DNA of 34,826 nucleotides from Lentisphaeria bacterium (GTDB lineage: Bacteria > Verrucomicrobiota > Lentisphaeria > Victivallales > Victivallaceae), in NCBI GenBank assembly GCA_017502435.1, contig JAFVUZ010000069.1:1-34826 (forward strand), written 5' to 3'. The translations under genes and the position numbers were made by a program. Below the pieces are notes generated by a model, which was not told where the DNA came from, ran no database searches, and was given only the letters and a program-made list of their open reading frames with translations. Of this stretch, positions 9,401 through 15,614 are shown in pieces; within the stretch, counting starts at the first letter, position 1; each line of letters starts with the position of its first letter.

Positions 9401-9677
9401 TTTCGGCAGCGCCTGCAAAGGTTTTGAGATAGAACTTGTCCGCATGAAAAGTTTTATCTCCCCCGGCAGGATACGTTTCTGCATAAACGGTATCGATGAA
9501 AAAGATACTGTTGCTGAAATTGCTGTCAATAATGATACACTGTATTCCAAAAACAGCAAAGACTGGAAAACCATAAAGATCAAAACCAAACGTCCTGTGT
9601 CCGGAAAACAGAATCTGTTTATCCTCTTTGAAGGATACAGTTTCTGCAATGCCAAAAACTGGAGAGCTGTAAAATGA
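6408..9677 (+). CDS. Large secreted glycosidase-like protein (LamG-like, DUF6259-like barrel, CBM6-like)
   Basis: 1089 residues. A signal peptide is clear (MKLKHYFIAAAVAFSLHSAAA, likely cut near residue 21). Residues ~45-230 look like a LamG/concanavalin-type domain (ITLDGLTHSLVIPGS, WLNGKQV, FGGDVAEVQVY). Residues ~240-480 are beta-rich. Residues ~500-800 resemble DUF6259-type glycoside-hydrolase barrels, with FVWGWWEEGG, ITPYINGRLWP and GADGVYVDQVG. Asp662 in VYVDQ is a plausible active-site residue by analogy with barrel enzymes. The last ~110 residues (KYDFGSACKGFEIELV to NLFILFEGYSFCNAKNW) resemble a CBM6-type carbohydrate-binding domain. It probably acts on a polysaccharide outside the cytoplasm; the substrate is not deducible. 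Its stop overlaps the next start (ATGA). Domain limits are estimated by eye. Confidence 0.82.
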   Translation: MKLKHYFIAAAVAFSLHSAAAEPQPLGGFKIEKGKMIPVGQKGFKSEGDDVKVNESDITLDGLTHSLVIPGSENINCEKGMTVFIKCRWRTMPDNNEVNKDLDAFAHKEDQFIFSRQGDRIYINLHDGKDWKSTLYSGHILPKSDGAEFHNLVMTVKHHLVIDQGEDWIEVTAWLNGKQVMNRKVPNYRINISKKPIELASGKKFSKPWSFGGDVAEVQVYPYVLGPAAIRKLSAYKKVHFNYPKGSKITMKGRNSSLVLLNAKDFVHPVSFFDNIAKRDVFANGSRLFSVDTRKNTIAAKVSPLSPEMKSTLIKKPVLKNGVWSFSIAYSKESSAKSPVAFKAVCDFTYSADRLEYTLRISDTKNGRISHVNYPDVQFNSLKNGTDYMLVPQMCGIAYPNAAKRNASFGEIYPRGMASMQCGAFYDSKGGIYVSPGDPEGMIKIINYSAAENGLDANTIYEVYNNKFQNKARAAVEIFRGDWYDAGLIYRAEQQRNKSKWWRKSLPNTDTPEWMRNATWCINIIFPYLSENAIIRLAEYFESAPSVFVWGWWEEGGTSLGPNIRTNPEILEYYRALQKHGIRITPYINGRLWPDRDRQGENFEYTKYGIPAAIINNGKTATENYSSVKCVILCPSTKTYKDKISALALKIMAHGADGVYVDQVGAAAAPICTSNKHGHEPGDLRSWYTNGHYNTYNYIRNHPTAKGKILSTEDHTETCVGIFDTMLPWRWFYNDMVPLFPMVFSGRTQFYGRDSAAINAPFTKTAMMLNYGEQLGWYNHIMLSPLCGEIRRFVKRAIHSRIAMLPFFNEGMMARPPQMLTAVPQAKEYWGNHGDKFVTMPRIQTSLWQKGDDYALIIVNTSDKKLAGSMKIALPKEKYHGLVYPSFAKTEEYAVRSNIYKYDIPAYGSQIVYFYPAGKCDAALKKGFDASFKIIRNTMTEKDPFSLDLVSRPYKGKVMDPYKWNDSGKSYFINGAQKQPGGGLFWIANGTIGAGKYDFGSACKGFEIELVRMKSFISPGRIRFCINGIDEKDTVAEIAVNNDTLYSKNSKDWKTIKIKTKRPVSGKQNLFILFEGYSFCNAKNWRAVK

Positions 9678-10411
9678 GAAAAAAATTAGTTTTTATTTCC
9701 CTGTTTATGATTTGCACTGCACTGTTCTGCAGTGCAAATATCGGAACATTTGACAAAGACCGCGATACCTGGCTTATCGATACCGGCAAGATCAAATGTG
9801 AATTTCTTGAAGGCTGCATGTTTCCTGTATTTTTTCAGAAAAACGGGCAGTTTTACCCTAACTTTTCCCTGCTTGATGAACTGCAGACAAGTTCAGGCAA
9901 ATACTATCTCAAAGAAGAACGCTGGGCAAATATCAAAATCATTGAAAATACCCCCGAAGTATTCAAAGCCGAATGCCGCGGCAGATTCGGACGCAACGGT
10001 TCTCCCCGCTACAGGATATATAAAGCATCTGATGCTGTTTACCGCTACACTTTCCGCAAAAATTCAGGCAAAGTAGAAATGTCTGCCGAAGTCACGATCA
10101 AAGATAAAGCCCCCGTCAAATATATGCTTTTTCATGCCGGCTGGCTCTATCATGAATTTCCGCAGATCATCATAAACGGTCAAGCAGTAAGAACTGTAAG
10201 GGGACGCAGAATCGTATTCCCCGATTCCGGTGCGGTCTTGAAAAACGCTATGGGGTCGATCGCCCTCCCCGGCGATGCTGAATTCAACATGAGCTATAAA
10301 CGTTATGACAAAAACAGCAACCTTTTCCAATATATCATCCTGCCGAAAAACAGAGGTGATCTGAAAAAGGCCGGCAGAATAACTGCAGATCTGACACTGG
10401 AATTCCGTTAA
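9674..10411 (+). CDS. Secreted hypothetical protein, coupled to the glycosidase-like gene
   Basis: 245 residues with a signal peptide (MRKKLVFISLFMICTALFCSA). The mature part looks all-beta and rich in Tyr, Phe, Lys and Arg (KIKCEFLEGCMFPVFFQ, FKAECRGRFGR, YRYTFRKNSGKVEMSAEVTIKD), resembling the beta-sandwich accessory domains common in carbohydrate-active enzymes, but I do not recognise a family. Its ATG overlaps the TGA of the preceding gene, so translation is very likely coupled and the two products probably act on the same substrate. Nothing catalytic can be pointed to. Confidence 0.75.
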   Translation: MRKKLVFISLFMICTALFCSANIGTFDKDRDTWLIDTGKIKCEFLEGCMFPVFFQKNGQFYPNFSLLDELQTSSGKYYLKEERWANIKIIENTPEVFKAECRGRFGRNGSPRYRIYKASDAVYRYTFRKNSGKVEMSAEVTIKDKAPVKYMLFHAGWLYHEFPQIIINGQAVRTVRGRRIVFPDSGAVLKNAMGSIALPGDAEFNMSYKRYDKNSNLFQYIILPKNRGDLKKAGRITADLTLEFR

Positions 10412-10418
10412 GAGATAG

Positions 10419-11440
10419 TTTATAGGAACTGAAAGAAATTATGAATTCCGCAAATTTCTGAATACCGTTCATCAGAGCGGACGCAGGGATGAAAACCTGC
10501 GTCCGTCAGATAATGAAACAGAAATAAGCGATAACTGGACAATTCTGATCGACAACAATACATCAATGCTTGTTGTCAGAACTGCAGCCGATCTGCAGGA
10601 TTACCTTTTTACAAGTATGAACGTGTCAGTACTTCTGAAAAAAGGAAATCTCTCTCAAAAACAGAAAAATGTCATAAAGATCGGCACACAGAAAGAATTG
10701 AAGGGGAAAAAACTTGCTGTTCCAAAAAGTTATGAATTCAGCTGTACAACGGCTGAAATCATCATACGGGCGTGTGATGACCGCGGAGCGGCTCAGGGAT
10801 GTTATTATCTCGAAGACCTGATGAATCTGCGTGAAGCACCGTTTCTGACTCAGGGAAAAATTGACCGCCGACCGGCATTTTCTCCCCGTATGGTACATTC
10901 AGGATGGCAGCTGGACCGCTATCCTGATGCCTATTTAAGTTCTATTGCACATCACGGATTTGATACAATTCTGTTTTTTACAACGGAAGTTGATTCTACT
11001 CCGACTGGTTATCTTGATTTCAATGATCTCGTTGACAGGGCGGCAGGATTCGGAATCGATGTCTATTTGTATACACGCATGCTGAGCGACCGTCATCCAG
11101 ACGATCCGGATGCCGGGAATTATTACAGCAATTCATACGGAAAACTTTTCCGCAAATGTCCCGGAGCCAAGGGTATTATTTTTGTCGGAGAATCCTGCGG
11201 TTTTCCCAGCAAAGATCCGAGAACAGCCGGTTCAAATACTGTACTTGAAGAAGAAGGCATCCGTCCGAAAAAAACCGTTGAGCGGCTATTTCCCGAGTTA
11301 CGATTTTCCGCAATGGCTCAGTCTGATCGAAAAAACAATACATCGAGAATCAGCTGAAGCAGATATTGTTTTCTGGACATACAATTTCGGTTATGCTCCG
11401 GAAAAAAACCGCCTGAAACTTATTCAAATAATATACAATA
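10419..11440 (+). pseudogene. Decayed GH20-like glycosidase gene (truncated and frameshifted)
   Basis: The frame is open from 10419 without a good start or signal peptide. It encodes what looks like an alpha/beta domain often preceding GH20-type barrels (WTILIDNNTSMLVVRTAADL, IIRACDDRGAAQGCYYLEDLM) and then the beginning of a barrel (GKIDRRPAFSPRMVHSGWQ, HHGFDTILFFTTEVD). The frame is lost at an A7 run, 11268-11274: removing one A restores a continuous protein through FPSYDFPQWLSLIEKTIHR and ADIVFWTYNFGYAPEKNRLKLI. The homology-like sequence then stops at ~11435, where the tsf terminator begins, so most of the barrel is missing. An intact relative would probably have been part of this sugar locus. 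An ATG at 10566 opens 263 codons of the first part, but a working enzyme is unlikely. Confidence 0.78.
10478..10505. repeat. Perfect 10-bp GC-rich hairpin
   Basis: CGGACGCAGG (10478-10487) and CCTGCGTCCG (10496-10505) form a perfect stem with an 8-nt loop. There is no T-run after it, so it is not an intrinsic terminator. It lies between the secreted-protein gene and the pseudogene remnant and could stabilise the upstream mRNA end or mark a rearrangement point. Confidence 0.5.
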
Positions 11441-11441
11441 C

Positions 11442-11492
11442 AAAAAAAGAGGCTGCTGCCAACCTTTCAAGGTTTTGCAACAGCCTCTTTTA
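11442..11492 (-). terminator. Strong terminator of rpsB-tsf, probably bidirectional
   Basis: AAAAGAGGCTGctgccAACCTT and AAGGTTttgcaaCAGCCTCTTTT pair across a TC loop. On the minus strand the stem is followed by seven T (complement of 11442-11448), 25 nt after the tsf stop. The plus strand also ends in a T-run, serving the truncated glycosidase remnant. Confidence 0.85.
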
Positions 11493-11516
11493 AAAGACTT
11501 GAGTATCGACCGGAAA

Positions 11517-12311
11517 TTAAATTTCTTCGCCGACTTCCCAACGTGCCATCTGTTTGACGACCATATTGGGTTTCAATTTGACCAGAGAAGTTTTGTCATC
11601 TTTGATCCAGGGCTGGTTAACGAAGCAGACTTCGGTAAACCATTTGTTGATTTTGCCTTTGAGAATGTTTTCAATCATGTTGGCAGGTTTGCCTACAAGC
11701 TGAACTGCGGCAATTTCTTTTTCCTTGGCAATAACTTCTTCGGGAACATCAGCAGAGGTGATGTAAGCGGGACGGAAAGCTGCAACGTGCATAGCCATAT
11801 CAACGAGGAAAGCATCGTCATCTTCGCCTTCGACATCAACCATGACACCGACGCGGCCGCCGCCGTGGATGTAACTGCCGACTTTACCGGCTGATTCCCA
11901 ACGGACAGCACGGCGGATCTGCATATTTTCACCGATAACGGCGATTTTTTCAGTCAAAGCAGCGGCTTCTGCTTCGTTGACTTCAGCGGTAACATCACCG
12001 GTTTTGGCGATGGAGAGAGCGGTTTTTGCAACGCTGTTGACGAAATCCATGAATTTGTCAGTATTGGCGGCGAAGTCAGTTTCGCAAAGGACTTCGACCA
12101 TTGCGGCGAATTTGCCGTCTTTGGCAACAACGACTTTGCCCTGATTGGTGGCACGGCCGGATTTCTTTTCAGCTTTAGCGATACCGGATTTGCGGAGGTT
12201 TTCGATAGCGAGGTCCATATCGCCGTTAGCAGCGGTAAGGGCTTTTTTGCAATCCATCATACCTGCACCGGTTTTGTCGCGGAGGGTTTTGACCATATCT
12301 GCGGTAATCAT
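11517..12311 (-). CDS. tsf: Translation elongation factor Ts
   Basis: 264 residues. EF-Ts is the guanine-nucleotide exchange factor that recharges EF-Tu with GTP. The N-terminal UBA-like domain contains VKTLRDKTGAGMMDCKKALTAANGDMDLAIENLRKSGI, with the TGAGMMDCK signature; the second signature is VEVLCETDFAANTDKF around residues 75-90. AGGAGA lies 9 nt before the ATG. It follows rpsB by 31 nt on the same strand, the usual bacterial rpsB-tsf pair, and ends at a strong hairpin terminator. Nothing unusual is seen. Confidence 0.98.
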   Translation of the reverse strand: MITADMVKTLRDKTGAGMMDCKKALTAANGDMDLAIENLRKSGIAKAEKKSGRATNQGKVVVAKDGKFAAMVEVLCETDFAANTDKFMDFVNSVAKTALSIAKTGDVTAEVNEAEAAALTEKIAVIGENMQIRRAVRWESAGKVGSYIHGGGRVGVMVDVEGEDDDAFLVDMAMHVAAFRPAYITSADVPEEVIAKEKEIAAVQLVGKPANMIENILKGKINKWFTEVCFVNQPWIKDDKTSLVKLKPNMVVKQMARWEVGEEI

Positions 12312-12342
12312 TTTTAAATATCTCCTGATGAGTTATAATTAA

Positions 12343-13242
12343 TTATTCTGCTTTTGCAGCTTCTGCGGGAGCGGCTTCTTCAGCTTTAGCGGCTTTGGGA
12401 GCGGCTTTTTTGGCAGGGGCTTTTTTAGCAGCGGGTTTCTTGGCGGGAGCTTTTTTAGCTTTGGGAGCTTCTTCGGCGTCGCCTTTTTCTGCTTTTTCGT
12501 CAGCGGCTTTTTTAGCAGCGGCTTCTTTGGCATCGCGTTCTTCGATGACACGTTTCTGATAAATTTCTTTAGCGATCAAGATAGCGTCGGCGAAGAGATC
12601 GGTGATGATCTGGATTGATTTGACAGCGTCATCGTTGGCGGCGACGGGATACTGGATCATGGAGGGGTCACCGTTGGTATCAACGATAGCGACGATCGGA
12701 ATATTGAGTTTATTAGCTTCTTTGACAGCGTTGAGTTCATGATCGGTATCGATAACGACGAGGACTGCGGGAAGTTTTTTCATATTAGCGATACCGTCGA
12801 GGTCGCGATGCAGTTTGACAGCATTACGGCTCAAAACAGCCAATTCTTTTTTCTTCATGCCGCTGTTGGTTTCGTCAGCGAGAACTTTGTCGATTTCGTA
12901 CATTTTGCTGATTGACTTGCGGATGGTGACGTTGTTGGTCAAAGTACCGCCGAGCCAGCGTTCTGAAACATGATACATACCGGTACGTTCAGCCAGAGCA
13001 GCAGTGATTTCGCGGGCCTGACGTTTGGTACCGACGAAAAGGACATCTCCGCCTTTCATAACAACATTCTGGAGGAAGTTGCAGGCATCAGCGATCTGGT
13101 GCATGGTTTTGGTGAGGTCGATGATGGAGATTCCGTTTTTAGCCCCGTAAACAAAATGTTTCATTTTGGGGTTCCAGCGTTTGGTTTGATGTCCGAAGTG
13201 ACAACCGGCTTCCATCAAGTCATTGATAGTGATTTTTGCCAT
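12343..13242 (-). CDS. rpsB: 30S ribosomal protein S2 with Ala/Lys-rich C-terminal tail
   Basis: 299 residues from the ATG at 13242, chosen because MAKITINDLMEAGCHFGHQ is the normal S2 N-terminus and AAAGG lies 8 nt upstream. The frame stays open upstream for 56 further codons, which are not S2-like. The core (about 1-235) shows FGHQTKRWNPKM, ISIIDLTKT, FVGTKRQA, ERWLGGTLTNN and IVDTNGDP. The C-terminal ~65 residues are a low-complexity tail of Ala, Lys, Pro and Glu with repeated PAKK/APKAAK units, longer than in E. coli S2; it is likely disordered and basic. It is cotranscribed with tsf. Confidence 0.97.
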   Translation of the reverse strand: MAKITINDLMEAGCHFGHQTKRWNPKMKHFVYGAKNGISIIDLTKTMHQIADACNFLQNVVMKGGDVLFVGTKRQAREITAALAERTGMYHVSERWLGGTLTNNVTIRKSISKMYEIDKVLADETNSGMKKKELAVLSRNAVKLHRDLDGIANMKKLPAVLVVIDTDHELNAVKEANKLNIPIVAIVDTNGDPSMIQYPVAANDDAVKSIQIITDLFADAILIAKEIYQKRVIEERDAKEAAAKKAADEKAEKGDAEEAPKAKKAPAKKPAAKKAPAKKAAPKAAKAEEAAPAEAAKAE

Positions 13243-13310
13243 TTTACAGGGCCTTTCTTTTTTCGGATCCTTGCTTTCTGCAGGTATCCATTTGGTTTGG
13301 TTATTAGTTA

Positions 13311-13370
13311 AAGTGCACAATCCATGCACTTGCAATTTGTATAAAATAGCACATAAATCGAAAATTTCAA
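13311..13370 (-). promoter_or_regulatory. rpsB promoter and leader hairpin
   Basis: On the minus strand TTGAAA (13365-13370), a 16-nt spacer and TATTTT (13343-13348) give a start near 13336. The leader begins almost at once with an inverted repeat, AAGTGCA (13325-13331) and TGCACTT (13311-13317), about 70 nt before the rpsB start. S2 regulates its own mRNA in many bacteria, so an autoregulatory leader is plausible; the hairpin alone does not prove it. Confidence 0.5.
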
Positions 13371-13410
13371 CCGCAGAACAAATTTTTTTTAAAAAATAAA
13401 GAAAAAACAT

Positions 13411-13439
13411 TTGTAATTTTCTTTTCCCTATGCTATAAT
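13411..13439 (+). promoter_or_regulatory. Promoter of the rarA-argC gene cluster
   Basis: TTGTAA (13411-13416), a 17-nt spacer and TATAAT (13434-13439) with an extended -10 (TGC before it). The start is expected near 13446, which leaves a leader of about 160 nt before rarA. It is divergent from the rpsB promoter. Confidence 0.65.
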
Positions 13440-13500
13440 ATAGTTGTATACTTGAGAAAGTATTTTATATATAACATTTAAACTGTGTGATTTACGAAAA

Positions 13501-13568
13501 GCATGACGGCATTTAACGATGCCTTGATGCACAAAATATGAGATATATTCCGTTTTCTGACGGAATAT
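13501..13568 (+). other. Structured 5' leader of the rarA operon (two hairpins)
   Basis: The first hairpin nests GGCAT/ATGCC (13508-13523) inside GCAT/ATGC (13501-13530) with a 3x3 internal loop. The second is a 9-bp perfect stem, ATATTCCGT (13545-13553) and ACGGAATAT (13560-13568), with a 6-nt loop. No T-run follows, so neither is an obvious terminator. A 12-codon open frame (13503-13541) spans the first hairpin but shows no amino-acid bias. It may be an mRNA-stability or translational control element. Confidence 0.45.
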
Positions 13569-13605
13569 TGTTTCAACGACGCTTCATTTGAGGAAGTGTA
13601 TCTGC

Positions 13606-15003
13606 TTGCTTTTTGCAGGTCCGCAGAGAAATTTGAGCTTAAAAGTGGACTTTAATCTATTCGATACAGCAGAAGATACCGTAAATTACGGTTATTCTGA
13701 AAGCTGCTCCGGTCAGCCTCTGGCGGCACGTCTGCGGCCGCAGAAACTGGAAGATTATGTCGGGCAGGATCATATCCTGGCACCCGGCAAACTTCTGCGT
13801 CGTGCCATTGACGCGGATATGTTCCACTCTATCATATTTTCAGGTCCGCCCGGAGTGGGCAAAACCAGTCTGGCTGAACTTATTGCCAAAACTACCAACT
13901 GTGCATTCATTCGTCTCTCCGGAGTGACCAGCACCGTGGCCGACATCCGCAAAGCGATCGCTGATGCAGTACAGCTCAAAAAAGAGTGCGGCAGACGTAC
14001 TGTTCTTTTTATTGACGAAATCCACCGCTTCAATAAATCCCAGCAGGATTCACTGCTGCCGGATGTGGAAAACGGCAATATCCGCCTTATAGGAGCAACT
14101 ACGCACAATGTCCAATTTTATATTGTCGGGGCTCTGCTTTCCCGTTCACTCGTATTCATTTTGAGACCGCTTACGGAGCAGAATATTGAAACTCTGCTGC
14201 TGAAAGCTGCTCAAAATCCGGCAGGTTTTCCGAACCGTAAAGTGAATATCGCTCCCGAAGCTGTACGTTTCCTTGCAAATGCCTGCGAAGGTGACGCCCG
14301 CAAAGCTCTGAATGCTATGGAACTTGCCGTTCTGACCACCCTTCCCGATGCAGACGGAATTACAACCGTCACCCTTGAATGTGCAGAAGATTCCATTCAA
14401 AAAAAGTTCATTCATTACGATGATGACGCTCATTATGACAGTGCCAGTGCATTTATAAAAAGTATGCGGGGCAGTGATGCCGATGCTGCAATTTATTACC
14501 TTGCAAGAATGCTTTCAGGCAATGAAGACATACGTTTTATCGCCCGCAGACTGATGATTTTTGCCTCCGAAGATATCGGAAATGCCGACCCGCACGCCCT
14601 GCAGGTAGCCGTCAGTGCCGCTCAGGCGGTCGATATGGTTGGAATGCCGGAAGCAAGAATAATCCTCGCCCAGGCGGTTACTTATTGTGCGACCGCCCCC
14701 AAAAGCAATGCCTCTTATACTGCAATAAATCAGGCACTTGAAGATATTGAAAAAAACCGTGTCCAGCCGATTCCGGTCCATTTGCGTGACAGCCACTCCA
14801 ATCCCGGTTCGGATACGGTAAAAAATCAGGCGGATTACAAATACCCCCACGCGTCGGGCGGATTTGTGGTTCAGGACTATATGACTGTGGAAAAAAGCTA
14901 TTACGAACCGAAAAATATCGGTTACGAATCTAAAATAAAGGAGCGGATCGATTACTGGAAAAGTCTTCGTTCCGCAGAGAAAAATGGAAGTTTCAAAAAC
15001 TGA
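13606..15003 (+). CDS. rarA: Replication-associated recombination protein A (RarA/MgsA AAA+ ATPase)
   Basis: About 465 residues. RarA is a clamp-loader-like AAA+ ATPase acting at stalled replication forks. QPLAARLRPQKLEDYVGQDHIL leads into Walker A GPPGVGKT (about residue 80), Walker B VLFIDEIHRF, sensor 1 LIGATTHN and an arginine-finger region near LSRSLVFILRPL. The C-terminal half has the MgsA domain (AIYYLARMLSGNEDIRFIARRLMIFASEDIG, ...VPIHLRD) and the tetramerisation region. The start is uncertain: TTG 13606 is chosen for the GAGGAAG 9 nt upstream; TTG 13588 and GTG 13645 are in frame, and the last gives a length most like E. coli RarA. The 3' end overlaps the next gene by 20 nt. Confidence 0.95.
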   Translation: MLFAGPQRNLSLKVDFNLFDTAEDTVNYGYSESCSGQPLAARLRPQKLEDYVGQDHILAPGKLLRRAIDADMFHSIIFSGPPGVGKTSLAELIAKTTNCAFIRLSGVTSTVADIRKAIADAVQLKKECGRRTVLFIDEIHRFNKSQQDSLLPDVENGNIRLIGATTHNVQFYIVGALLSRSLVFILRPLTEQNIETLLLKAAQNPAGFPNRKVNIAPEAVRFLANACEGDARKALNAMELAVLTTLPDADGITTVTLECAEDSIQKKFIHYDDDAHYDSASAFIKSMRGSDADAAIYYLARMLSGNEDIRFIARRLMIFASEDIGNADPHALQVAVSAAQAVDMVGMPEARIILAQAVTYCATAPKSNASYTAINQALEDIEKNRVQPIPVHLRDSHSNPGSDTVKNQADYKYPHASGGFVVQDYMTVEKSYYEPKNIGYESKIKERIDYWKSLRSAEKNGSFKN

Positions 15004-15580
15004 TCTGCGTAAAATATTTGCCGGAAAACGCCGTTTGTTATCAGAAAATGAACGGAAGGATTTTTCTGCTCAAATTTGCCGCAATATCGCTGAAACTGAA
15101 ATTTTCAAAAACAGCCTTTGTGTGGCTTTTTATGCCGCTGATGACTCGGAAGTTGACCTCTGGGAACTTTTCGAAAAATTCAACGGCAGCAAGAAATTTT
15201 TTCTGCCACGCTACAAACGGGAGAAAAAAATTTACGAAATGGTGCAAATACAAGACCGCCTGCACGACCTCACCGTCGGCAAGTACGGTATCGCTGAGCC
15301 CAGAATGGAACTCAGCAGTGCCGCTGAGCAGGAGTATGAATGTATGCTGTATCTGGTACCGGGAGTCGCTTTCGATGACCGCTGCCAAAGACTCGGCAGA
15401 GGCAAAGGTTTCTATGACCGTTTGCTTCTGAATGCAGAATTTTCGATGGGGATTTTTTACGAGTGTCAGCGTTTTGATGGTGAAATACCATCCGAACCGC
15501 ACGATATCAAACTTGATATGATCGTCACCGAAAAACAAATTTACACATTTCCGGCGGAACGTAAACAGTGCCGGATTTAA
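14984..15580 (+). CDS. 5-formyltetrahydrofolate cyclo-ligase
   Basis: 198 residues, the usual length for the family. It converts 5-formyl-THF to 5,10-methenyl-THF with ATP in the cytoplasm. The N-terminus (TDLRKIFAGKRRLLSENER) matches the typical start of these enzymes. The C-terminal signature LVPGVAFDDRCQRLGRGKGFYDRLL (about 125-150) is the ATP/substrate-binding stretch, with the usual LGRGKGFYDR core. It begins inside the last codons of rarA (20-nt overlap), indicating coupled translation, and rny follows after 34 nt. Nothing unusual. Confidence 0.95.
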   Translation: MEVSKTDLRKIFAGKRRLLSENERKDFSAQICRNIAETEIFKNSLCVAFYAADDSEVDLWELFEKFNGSKKFFLPRYKREKKIYEMVQIQDRLHDLTVGKYGIAEPRMELSSAAEQEYECMLYLVPGVAFDDRCQRLGRGKGFYDRLLLNAEFSMGIFYECQRFDGEIPSEPHDIKLDMIVTEKQIYTFPAERKQCRI

Positions 15581-15614
15581 CTAAAACAAAAAAACAAAAA
15601 GAAAGAAAAACAAA

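Noticed and set aside
13243-13410. N-terminal extension of S2
   Set aside because: The open frame includes the promoter and leader; the normal S2 start with a ribosome-binding site is at 13242.
13503-13541. A 12-codon ORF in the rarA leader
   Set aside because: No amino-acid bias, no ribosome-binding site and no downstream terminator, so nothing beyond chance supports it.
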